NCBI RefSeq assembly: GCF_030604785.1
Contig: NZ_JAUVVF010000011.1
Span: forward strand, 1-64,000
Reading direction: 5' to 3'
Source of the DNA: Paracoccus sp. (in: a-proteobacteria)
Lineage (GTDB): Bacteria > Pseudomonadota > Alphaproteobacteria > Rhodobacterales > Rhodobacteraceae
DNA length: 64,000 nt
Position numbers and translations under genes: made by a program. The notes below the pieces were generated by a model. It worked only from the letters and a program-made list of their open reading frames with translations. It was not told the origin of the DNA and ran no database searches. Positions within the stretch are counted from its first letter, which is position 1. Each line of letters starts with the position of its first letter. Of the stretch, positions 26,574 through 33,696 are shown one piece after another.

Positions 26574-26869
26574 GGGCGAGGAAGGCGCGATGTGCTTCCG
26601 TGACGACCAGACGGATGGACTGCCCCGATCACGTCGATCATCGCGCCTCGCAGTCGGAGAAGCTGCCCGGCCCGGGGCGGACTAGGCTGCGCCCGACCCA
26701 CTTTAGGCAGTGACGAGCATGTAGTCGCAAGTCCGGCAGCAGGGCCGCAGATCGAGCGGCTGGTTCGCCTGTCATCTCATCGCCGCAGGACTCTATCAGC
26801 CAGACTTGTCGTCAGTCTCGACCGCCCAATCCTGTCCGGACGCGCCGCGCGCCCGGGTTCCGGCGTTTC
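26574..26869. other. 296-bp intergenic stretch, nothing recognised
   Basis: This spacer lies between the convergent TetR and diguanylate cyclase genes. I see no tRNA, terminator with U-tract or coding frame with family similarity. The ORF at 26389..26685 is a shadow that runs out of the TetR gene. The composition is a little less GC-rich than its neighbours, so it could be the scar of a lost gene. Confidence 0.4.
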
Positions 26870-27925
26870 TCAGAGCGGCGCGTCTCCAGGCGCTGCCGCC
26901 GCGGGAGGCATGTCGTCGATCGTTGCGCAGCCGCGCCCGGCGTCTTTAGCGCGGTAAAGCGCCCGGTCCGCCGCCGCCAGGATCGTCTCTGCATCATGGC
27001 CCCAGCTTCCGTCGCAGATCACGATGCCGAGGCTTGCGCCGACCGTCAGGGGCGCGATTCCGGCTGGGCTGCGGGCGCGGATGGCCTCGATGATGCGAGA
27101 GGCCATGCGCTCAAGCTGGTCGCGGCAGGTCATGTCGCGCAGGATCACGACGAATTCGTCACCGCCCAGCCGCGCCGCCGTGTCGGCCTGTCGGATGGTC
27201 TGGCGCAGCGCCGACGCGATCTCGGCCAGCAATTCGTCGCCCGCCTGATGGCCCAGCCGGTCGTTCACCGGTTTGAAATGGTCAAGGTCCAGCTGCACCA
27301 GCGCGAAGGGGCGCGGCGCCTCCGACGGGCCGGGCCGCAGCAGCGCGGCCAGTGCCAGCGTCAGCCCCCGCCGGTTCAGAAGCCCCGTCAGCGGGTCGCT
27401 ATGCGCCTCGGACAGGGCCATCCGGCGGGCGGTTTCCAGATGGGCGCTGAAGCGCGACAATTCCGACAGCACGCCGCGATTGGCCTCGTGCAGGAACAGG
27501 AACTCCATCACAAGATCCGTCGGCGGAAAGTCGGCATCCGTCAGATCGCAGGCCGCGATCGCGCGGCGCAGCGACAGGCCGAAGCCCAGATTGAGCAGGA
27601 TCGTCCCGTCCAGCGCTCCCACCGCATGGCCGCGCAACACGATGCCGGGATCGTGGACGAGGCCCAGAAACAGCCGCCGCCCCTCGGAGGCGGCCATATG
27701 CGCGGCCTCGACCACGTCCCGGCCGTCATGGGCGCGCAGCGGCGCGAGCCTGCCCCTGATCCCGTCAGCAAGTCCGGGAACGATCTTGAGCAGCGTCTGC
27801 CCCGCCGATAGCACCTGCCCCGCATGGTCGAGACGCAGATGCATCGGCAGGATGCGCGACAGCGCCGCAGGCGACAGGGTCAGACCGCCCGCAGGCGCGG
27901 CGACAGCGGAGGGGGTGCCGATCAT
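26870..27925 (-). CDS. HNOBA-GGDEF diguanylate cyclase
   Basis: From the ATG giving MIGTPSAVAA the protein has 351 residues; that ATG overlaps the stop of the H-NOX-like gene, and the 498-residue ORF is an unsupported extension. Residues about 17-165 match the H-NOX-associated (HNOBA) domain: ALSRILPMHLRLDHAGQVL, LKIVPGL, LRGHAVGALDGTILLNLGFGLS, DLTDADFPPTDLVMEFLFLHEANRG. A helical linker leads into a GGDEF domain with DPLTGLLNRRG, LDLDHFKPVNDRLGHQAGDELL and an intact ARLGGDEFVVI. The RQAD five residues before GGDEF fits an inhibitory I-site. It should make cyclic di-GMP under control of its partner. Confidence 0.9.
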   Translation of the reverse strand: MIGTPSAVAAPAGGLTLSPAALSRILPMHLRLDHAGQVLSAGQTLLKIVPGLADGIRGRLAPLRAHDGRDVVEAAHMAASEGRRLFLGLVHDPGIVLRGHAVGALDGTILLNLGFGLSLRRAIAACDLTDADFPPTDLVMEFLFLHEANRGVLSELSRFSAHLETARRMALSEAHSDPLTGLLNRRGLTLALAALLRPGPSEAPRPFALVQLDLDHFKPVNDRLGHQAGDELLAEIASALRQTIRQADTAARLGGDEFVVILRDMTCRDQLERMASRIIEAIRARSPAGIAPLTVGASLGIVICDGSWGHDAETILAAADRALYRAKDAGRGCATIDDMPPAAAAPGDAPL

Positions 27926-28491
27926 GCCCGTTCCCCTTGGGCCGCCACTTCGGAACTGAGGCGGAAATTGCGCCCTTCGGCAAAGCGCTCTTCCCAGATC
28001 TCGACCCGGATGTCTGGACCCTCGGCATCGATCAGGCACAGCGCCCCGTAATCGTCGGCCATGCCGCGCAGCAGGCCGATCAGCACCGGCTGCCAGTCGC
28101 GATCCTCGGCCCGGACCGTGATGACGATGGCGCCGTGCCTGCGCGTGATGACCAGATCCGGCACGGCGAGATGGGGCAGGACCAGATGCGCCCGGCCCGG
28201 CAATTCCTCGAGCCCCAGAAGAAAGTCGCGGAAATCGCGGCCCGAAAAGCGCAAGAGCCTGCGGATCGGCTCGAGGCGCGTCAGCCACGCGCCTATATCC
28301 TCGAACATCTCGGCCTGCGACTTGGCCATCTGCGCCGCGACCAGCGCCAGAGCCTGCCTGCCGCATCCCTGCAGATCGTCCCGCGGCAACCCCTCCCGCA
28401 GGGCCAGCTCGTCCGCGAGCACCCGCACGAGGTCGTCGCCATAGGTCATGCGCAGGAATTCCTCGATCGTGCGGTCAACCAGCCTGTTCAT
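27922..28491 (-). CDS. H-NOX-like sensor domain protein lacking the heme histidine
   Basis: This 189-residue single-domain protein starts MNRLVDRTIEEFL, with AGAGG five bases ahead of the ATG; the ORF track's GTG start lies inside that ribosome site. Fold landmarks match H-NOX: LVDRTIEEFLRMTYGDD, LALVAAQMAKSQAEMFEDIGAWL, and LLGLEELPGRAHLVLPHL. Aligned to the proximal segment of guanylate cyclase (LDALHDHLATIYPGM), the heme-ligating His is Pro98; a His occurs four residues later (H102). The YxSxR heme-propionate motif is also absent (VRAED at that place). It overlaps the HNOBA-GGDEF gene by 4 bp, the standard partner of H-NOX. It may sense something other than NO, or use another ligand. Confidence 0.8.
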   Translation of the reverse strand: MNRLVDRTIEEFLRMTYGDDLVRVLADELALREGLPRDDLQGCGRQALALVAAQMAKSQAEMFEDIGAWLTRLEPIRRLLRFSGRDFRDFLLGLEELPGRAHLVLPHLAVPDLVITRRHGAIVITVRAEDRDWQPVLIGLLRGMADDYGALCLIDAEGPDIRVEIWEERFAEGRNFRLSSEVAAQGERA

Positions 28492-28705
28492 ATGCACCTC
28501 TTTCCCGGGCGATCATAGCCCACAGAGGTAAAGAACCGGTAAGCGGCGCTGCGGATGCGGCGGATTCCCATGGGCGGCCAAAACCGAGGCCGGGTCAATC
28601 GGCCGCGCCCCCTGGCGGCGATTGGCGCTTGATCGGCGGGACGTCCGGCGCAACGCTTCACCAGGTGCCGCCGGGCTTGCGCGGCGTTTGCAGGAGGGTG
28701 CTGGA

Positions 28706-29239
28706 ATGGCCGCAGCCAAGGCGCGCAAGGGCGCCCGGATCGTTGATCGCCCTGAATATGCCAGCAAGTTCGGCCCCTTGACCGGCCGCGCCGACAGCAC
28801 CGTGTCCGAGGCGGTCGCCGCGATGAAGGCGCGCAATTACGGCTGCATCGTGATCACCGATGCCGAGGACCGCGTCGAGGGGATCGTGACCGAGCGCGAC
28901 ATCATGTTCAAGCTGGTCGCGCATAACCTTGACCCGGACAGGGTGCGCCTGTCCGAGATAATGACCCGCGAGATCCGCACGGCGAAGGAAACCGACAACG
29001 TACTGGACTGGCTGCGGATCATGTCGAACGAACGGTTCCGCCGCCTGCCGGTCGTGGACGAGCAGGGGCGGCTGCAGGCGCTGCTGACACAGGGCGATTT
29101 CGTCAGCTACACATGGCCCGACCTGTTCTATCAGGCGGGCGGGCTGGCCAAGGCCACGATCCTCGGTCAGCTGCATCTGGTGGTGATCGGGTTTCTCGCC
29201 TTCGTGCTGGCGCTGGTCGCGCTGCTGACGCTTGGTTGA
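28706..29239 (+). CDS. Paired CBS-domain protein with C-terminal membrane anchor
   Basis: A 177-residue protein from the ATG giving MAAAKARKGA, preceded by CAGGAGGG; the ORF's earlier start is less likely. Two CBS motifs form one Bateman module: STVSEAVAAMKARNYGCIVITDAEDRVEGIVTERDIMFKLV and RTAKETDNVLDWLRIMSNERFRRLPVVDEQGRLQALLTQGDFV. Such modules usually bind adenine nucleotides. The last 22 or so residues (LHLVVIGFLAFVLALVALLTLG) form one hydrophobic helix ending the protein, so it is tail-anchored with the CBS module in the cytoplasm. The client is unknown. It is divergent from the H-NOX-like gene. Confidence 0.87.
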   Translation: MAAAKARKGARIVDRPEYASKFGPLTGRADSTVSEAVAAMKARNYGCIVITDAEDRVEGIVTERDIMFKLVAHNLDPDRVRLSEIMTREIRTAKETDNVLDWLRIMSNERFRRLPVVDEQGRLQALLTQGDFVSYTWPDLFYQAGGLAKATILGQLHLVVIGFLAFVLALVALLTLG

Positions 29240-29257
29240 GCGTTCGAGGGCAAAGGT

Positions 29258-29357
29258 GAGAGGCTGGACAACGACCCAAGCGGGGCTCGTTACGGCTGCT
29301 TCCTTCCGGACCTGACCGGGTTGGCGAGGCGCCTGCCCGCGCCAACCTCTCGGGGGG
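29258..29357 (-). ncRNA. ffs: 4.5S RNA of the signal recognition particle
   Basis: The minus strand carries GGTCAGGTCCGGAAGGAAGC followed by AGCC, the universally conserved SRP RNA apical loop that binds Ffh. The flanks GAGAGGTTGG and CCAGCCTCTC pair to close the long hairpin, giving a small RNA of about 100 nt. It lies between two genes and overlaps neither. Exact ends are approximate. Confidence 0.93.
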
Positions 29358-29414
29358 AGAGATAGGACGAAACCGGGCGGGTTGCAACCCGTCACCGCGC
29401 GTTTCGCGGGCGGA

Positions 29415-31331
29415 TCACAGCAGGATGCGGATCAGGCGGAAGCCGTCGGGCGTCAGGCCGGCGCACTGGGCCGGGTGGGACAGGACCGCCTCGGGTTCGG
29501 CCAGGGGCGAGGTCGGCAGCAGGGCGCTGCTGCCCGGCTGCGCGACAAAGTGCCAGGCGGGCGTCTCGGACGGGGAGACATGGCGCCGTCTGCGGATATA
29601 GGCGCGCAGCACGTCCCGCGTCAGCAGCCCGCTCTTCATCAGGACGGGTCGGTCATGGACCAGCGGGCTGAACAGGCCGCAACTGGCCAGGCGATAGGTG
29701 TTGGTCGCCAGAACGAAGGGCGCCTCGGGGCGGATCGGGCGCCCGCGGAACGTCAGTGCCGTGATGCGACGCGATTGCGGATCGGCGAGGCTGCCATCGA
29801 CACGATAGCGCGCCGGGCGCGACAGGTCGATCTGCCAGCGGAGCCCGTCGATCATGTCGAACTGATAGGCCGGGAAGTCCGGGTCCAGCAGCGCGATGTC
29901 CCGGGCACCCGCCGGCACGCGTGCGAACAGGCTGGCCGAGCGTTCCAGCCATTCGGCGACATCCGCGCCGGTCAGCAGGATCGCCGCAATCCGGTTGGGA
30001 AAGGCGTAGAGCGCCGAGACATGGCGCAGGCTCAGCGCGCCGGGGGGGATGTGGGTGAAGTGATCCGGCCCCGCGCGGCCTCCGGCGCGAAAGGGGGCGG
30101 CGGCGGAAAGAATCGGCAGCGACTGCCAGGGCGTGCCGTCCAGCGCCTTGCGGACATGCCAGCGCTGCGCCTGACAGATCAGGCGCAGGCCAGCATCCTG
30201 TCCCAGCAGCGTGAACTGGCTGCTCAGCGTCACGGCCGAGCGCCCGATCCGGCCGCCCAGATGACGGCGCGTCGCGCGATGGGCACGCAGAAGCGGCTGC
30301 TGCATCTCTGGCAGCGAGGGCAGCGCAGGGTCGACCGACTCGCACCGGACCCTGAAGCCTGTCACGCACAGGCCCCGATCCGGGCCTTGGCCGAACGGCG
30401 TCAGTTCAAGGTCGATCAGTCCCAGATGCGAGCCGCCGAAGCCCGGCATGACCGCCGGCTTGCCCGCCAGCGTCCCGCGCTGCGGATCGATGCCGGGGCC
30501 GGGCCTGACATGCGGGCCGGGAAAGACCTCGTGCGTGTGGCCCGCGATCACGACGTCGATGCCGGGCAAAGCCGCCAGAGCGGTGGCGGCATGTTCCATC
30601 CGGGGCGAGGGCTCCAGCGGGCCGATGCCGCTATGGGCCAGCGCGATCACGATTTGGGCGCCCTCGGCGCGCATGGCGGGCAGGGCCGCGCGCGCGGTCT
30701 CGATGATGTCGTCGCAGGCGATGGCGCCGGTCAGGTCCTGGTCCCAATCCACCGTCTGGGGCGGCAGGAAGCCGATTACGCCGATCGTCACCTGATGCAG
30801 GGCGCCGTGCTGGTCCGCGATGGCGCGCCGCAGCATCGTCCAGCGCGCAGGACCGTTGCGCATCCGAAGATTGGCCGCCAGAACCGGAAACCGGGCCCGC
30901 GACAGGGCATTGCGCAGGCCCGCCAGACCATAGTTGAAATCGTGGTTGCCAAGCGCTGCGGCGTCATAGCCAAGCACGTTCATGGCGGCGATGGCGGGAT
31001 GAATCTCGGCGCGCGGGGCGCGCGCCGCCACGTCGCCCATGGGCGAGCCCTGCAGGAAATCGCCATTGTCCAGCAGCAGGCAGGCGGACGCCTCGGCGCG
31101 GCGCCGGGCGATCAGGCTTGCCGTCCGGGCCAGCCCCAGCCGCCGGCTGGGCGTGCCGGTCAGGTAATCATGGGGCAGCAGGTGCATATGCACGTCAGAG
31201 GTCGCAAGCACCCGCAGCGACAGGCGCGGCGTCTCGTCGGAGTGGTTCGGTCCGGGCGACGTCGCGGCCGAGCCCGGCCCGGCGGGAAGGGCGCCCCCCT
31301 GGGGGCCTGCGCTGTCGCTGCATCGATCCAT
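29415..31331 (-). CDS. 5'-nucleotidase / 2',3'-cyclic phosphodiesterase (CpdB-like)
   Basis: A 638-residue enzyme from the ATG giving MDRCSDSAGP; a longer ORF start at 31448 is possible. The N-terminal calcineurin-like metallophosphatase domain has the ligand motifs SDVHMHLLPHDY, LLLDNGDFLQGSP, ALGNHDFNYG, VIALAHSG and VVIAGHTHEVFPG. The C-terminal 5'-nucleotidase domain has FRAGGRAGPDHFTHIPPG and VLATNTYRLASCG. Family members release nucleosides and phosphate from nucleotides, normally in the periplasm. I see no clear signal peptide with either start, so its location is uncertain. The start codon itself is weakly supported, as the ribosome site sits very close. Confidence 0.87.
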   Translation of the reverse strand: MDRCSDSAGPQGGALPAGPGSAATSPGPNHSDETPRLSLRVLATSDVHMHLLPHDYLTGTPSRRLGLARTASLIARRRAEASACLLLDNGDFLQGSPMGDVAARAPRAEIHPAIAAMNVLGYDAAALGNHDFNYGLAGLRNALSRARFPVLAANLRMRNGPARWTMLRRAIADQHGALHQVTIGVIGFLPPQTVDWDQDLTGAIACDDIIETARAALPAMRAEGAQIVIALAHSGIGPLEPSPRMEHAATALAALPGIDVVIAGHTHEVFPGPHVRPGPGIDPQRGTLAGKPAVMPGFGGSHLGLIDLELTPFGQGPDRGLCVTGFRVRCESVDPALPSLPEMQQPLLRAHRATRRHLGGRIGRSAVTLSSQFTLLGQDAGLRLICQAQRWHVRKALDGTPWQSLPILSAAAPFRAGGRAGPDHFTHIPPGALSLRHVSALYAFPNRIAAILLTGADVAEWLERSASLFARVPAGARDIALLDPDFPAYQFDMIDGLRWQIDLSRPARYRVDGSLADPQSRRITALTFRGRPIRPEAPFVLATNTYRLASCGLFSPLVHDRPVLMKSGLLTRDVLRAYIRRRRHVSPSETPAWHFVAQPGSSALLPTSPLAEPEAVLSHPAQCAGLTPDGFRLIRILL

Positions 31332-31481
31332 GCCCTCATTAAGGCGAGGGTCTGGAAGAAAACAACCGGAGATTGAGCATGACCAAAGGGTTGGGCGCCA
31401 TCCGAGTGTCTTCGCTGCAACGCACCCGAACTGCCCGCCATGAGGCAAAGCGGCTCAAATCCTGCCGAGCCTGTTGAACCT

Positions 31482-31509
31482 CTGTCGTGAAATGGACTAT
31501 CCACGACAG
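31482..31509. repeat. Inverted repeat upstream of the SRPBCC gene
   Basis: CTGTCGTG and CACGACAG form a perfect 8-bp inverted repeat around a 12-nt loop, extendable to CCT/AGG with one bulge. It lies about 50 bp before the next start codon, in the gap between divergent genes. It could be an operator or a leader hairpin; there is no U-tract. Confidence 0.4.
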
Positions 31510-31556
31510 GAGGCCGGAACGTCTCTGGCGTCGCCGTCACGATAAGCAGGCTGTTT

Positions 31557-32015
31557 ATGAAGTTCTCGACGCGAATCGATACCGATCTGGCTGCCGAGCA
31601 GCTTTTCGACATGGTGGGCGATTTCGACGCGCTCGAGCGGACGCTGATCGGACGCGGCGCAAGCGTCAAGCGCATCGACCCGGCGCAGGATCCGGGCATC
31701 ACCATGGGCTGGAAGATCGGTTTCGACTGGCGCGGCAAGGCCCGCAAGCTGCTTCTGGTGGTCAACCGCTTCGACCGTCCGGAACAGATCGCGATGGCCG
31801 GAAACTCGGATGCGCTGGACATCACGGTCAAGGCAACCTTCGTGGCGCTAAGCCGCACCAAGTCGCGCCTGATCTTTGAGACCGAGCTGAAGCCCCGCAA
31901 CATGCGGGCGCGGCTGATGATGCAGACCGCAAAGCTGGGCAAGGCGCAGCTGGACCGCCGCTATGCCCGCCGGATCGAGGAATATGTCCGCAGCGCGACC
32001 GGCGGGGCCGCCTGA
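31557..32015 (+). CDS. SRPBCC (START/Bet v1-like) family protein
   Basis: A 152-residue protein of the helix-grip fold: MKFSTRIDTDLAAEQLFDMVGDFDALERTLIGRG at the N-terminus is the typical SRPBCC opening (ligand-cavity strand and helices), followed by GITMGWKIGFDWRGKARKL and a long C-terminal helix (KLGKAQLDRRYARRIEEYV). There is no signal peptide or membrane segment, so it is cytoplasmic. Members bind hydrophobic ligands, but this one shows nothing more specific. It is alone on its strand, divergent from the nucleotidase and convergent with pheA. Confidence 0.8.
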   Translation: MKFSTRIDTDLAAEQLFDMVGDFDALERTLIGRGASVKRIDPAQDPGITMGWKIGFDWRGKARKLLLVVNRFDRPEQIAMAGNSDALDITVKATFVALSRTKSRLIFETELKPRNMRARLMMQTAKLGKAQLDRRYARRIEEYVRSATGGAA

Positions 32016-32034
32016 CCCCGCCCGCGACCCACGC

Positions 32035-32889
32035 CTATTCCGCGGGCATCCGCTGGCTTTCGCGCAGCGGATCGGCCGGATAGGTCCCCAGCAGCGTCAG
32101 CATCGAGGTGAAGTAGCCAAGCTCCTCCAGCGCGCGGCGGACATGGGCGTCGTCAGGATGCCCCTCGATATCGGCATAGAACTGGGTGGCGGTGAAGACC
32201 CCGTCCACCATGTAGCTTTCCAGCTTGGTCATGTTCACGCCGTTCGTGGCGAAGCCGCCCATCGCCTTGTAGAGCGCGGCGGGGATGTTGCGCACGCGGA
32301 AGACGAAGCTGGTCAGCATCTGCTCGGCCCGGCGGCTGTGGTCAGGGGCGGGGGCCATGATCAGGAAGCGCGTCGTGTTGTTCTGGCGGTCCTCGATCTG
32401 GTCGGCCAGCCGTTCCAGCCCGTAGATCTCGGCGGCCAGCGGTGCCGCCAGCGCGGCCAGCGACGGATCGCCGCGCCGGGCGACCTCGGCGGCCGATCCG
32501 GCCGTGTCGGCGCCGGTGATCGTGCGGATGCCGTGCTGGCGCAGGAAGCCCCGGCACTGGCCCAGCAGGACCGGATGGCTCATCGCCTCGCGCACCTGGT
32601 CCAGCGCCGTGCCGGGCAGGGCCAGCAGGCTGATGTGGACGCGCACGAAGGCCTCGTCGATGATGTGCAGCCCGGATTCCGGCAGCAGGTGGTGGATATC
32701 GGCCACCCGGCCATAGGTCGAGTTCTCGACCGGCAGCATCGCCAGATCGGCCTCGCCGCCGCGCACGGCCTCGATCACGTCCTCGAAGGTGCGGCAGGGC
32801 AGGACCTCCATTCCGGGCCGTGCGGCCTTGCACGCCTGATGGCTGTAGGCGCCCGGTTCCCCCTGGAAGGCGATGCGGTTGGTCAACAT
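32035..32889 (-). CDS. pheA: Prephenate dehydratase
   Basis: A 284-residue monofunctional enzyme that converts prephenate to phenylpyruvate in phenylalanine synthesis. The catalytic domain shows RIAFQGEPGAYSHQA, LPVENSTYGRV, HPVLLGQCRGFL, GSAAEVA and the catalytic NTTRFLI. The C-terminal ACT domain (TSFVFRVRNIPAALYKAMGGFATNGVNMTKLESYMV) would bind phenylalanine for feedback control. The usual ESRP signature of the ACT domain reads ESYM here. No chorismate mutase domain is present, so that step is encoded elsewhere. It is divergent from the cytochrome gene. Confidence 0.96.
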   Translation of the reverse strand: MLTNRIAFQGEPGAYSHQACKAARPGMEVLPCRTFEDVIEAVRGGEADLAMLPVENSTYGRVADIHHLLPESGLHIIDEAFVRVHISLLALPGTALDQVREAMSHPVLLGQCRGFLRQHGIRTITGADTAGSAAEVARRGDPSLAALAAPLAAEIYGLERLADQIEDRQNNTTRFLIMAPAPDHSRRAEQMLTSFVFRVRNIPAALYKAMGGFATNGVNMTKLESYMVDGVFTATQFYADIEGHPDDAHVRRALEELGYFTSMLTLLGTYPADPLRESQRMPAE

Positions 32890-33010
32890 GACGCGGCCCC
32901 GAATGGTCGAAATTTGACTGTCCGGCGGTAACTATACCTTGATCCCCGAAAGCGAAAGCGGATAGATACGCCACGACTTGACGAGCTTACCAAGGCGGGG
33001 ACCGCACGCG

Positions 33011-33532
33011 ATGTTTGACACCATGACCCTGACCAAGGCAGCCGGCGGCTTTATCGGCGCCCTGCTTTTCCTGATGCTGGCGCTTTGGGGCGCCAGCGAG
33101 CTGTATCGCGTGGGTCACGACCACCACGGCGACGAGGAAGTCGCGCAGGCCTGGACGATCCCCGTGCCCGAAAGCGACGGCGCCGCCGAGGCCGAAGTGG
33201 TCGAGGTCGATTTCGAGGCGCTGATGGCTTCGGCCGATCTGGCCCAGGGCGAGCGTGAATGGGCCAAGTGCCGGTCCTGCCATCAGCTGAACGGCAGCGA
33301 TGGCGTCGGCCCGCACCTGAACGGCGTCGTGGGTCGCGACAAGGCCTCGGTCGCGGGCTTCAACTATTCCTCGGCCGCGCAAGGCATGCCCGGCGTGTGG
33401 GAGCCCGAGAACCTGTTCGACTTCCTCGCGAACCCGCGCGGCTACATGCCCGGCACCACGATGAGCTTCGCGGGGATCCGCGACGACCAGGCCCGCGCCA
33501 GCCTGATTGCCTTCCTGGCAAGCAATCCCTGA
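33011..33532 (+). CDS. cycM: Membrane-anchored cytochrome c (c552, CycM type)
   Basis: A 173-residue protein from the ATG giving MFDTMTLTKA; the ORF's earlier ATG adds 11 unconserved residues. An uncleaved N-terminal helix (GGFIGALLFLMLALWGAS) anchors it to the inner membrane, followed by an acidic linker (GHDHHGDEEV ... VVEVDFEAL). The heme domain has CRSCHQLNGSDGVGPHLNGVVGR (CxxCH) and a Met ligand in YMPGTTMSFAG. It is very similar to Paracoccus denitrificans CycM as I remember it, which carries electrons from the bc1 complex to the aa3 oxidase. It is followed by a strong terminator. Confidence 0.95.
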   Translation: MFDTMTLTKAAGGFIGALLFLMLALWGASELYRVGHDHHGDEEVAQAWTIPVPESDGAAEAEVVEVDFEALMASADLAQGEREWAKCRSCHQLNGSDGVGPHLNGVVGRDKASVAGFNYSSAAQGMPGVWEPENLFDFLANPRGYMPGTTMSFAGIRDDQARASLIAFLASNP

Positions 33533-33558
33533 TCGCGGCCTTTCGGCTGCACGTGATG

Positions 33559-33592
33559 CGCGCGTCCTTCGGGGCGCGCGTTTTTCATTTTG
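33559..33592 (+). terminator. Rho-independent terminator after cycM
   Basis: CGCGCGTCC and GGGCGCGCG form a 9-bp stem (one T-G pair) with a TTCG tetraloop, followed by TTTTTCATTTT. It lies 27 bp after the cycM stop. Confidence 0.92.
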
Positions 33593-33696
33593 TGCAAAGG
33601 GGTTGCGCGCAGGCACGGGGGACAGTGCTCACGAAAACGCGGCTTGATCGGCGGGGGTCTGCTGCCCTAGCCTCACCCTGCCCTCAGGAGAGTTCC

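Noticed and set aside
29382-31376. 664-aa ORF on the plus strand
   Set aside because: Antisense shadow of the CpdB-like gene, with no recognisable domain.
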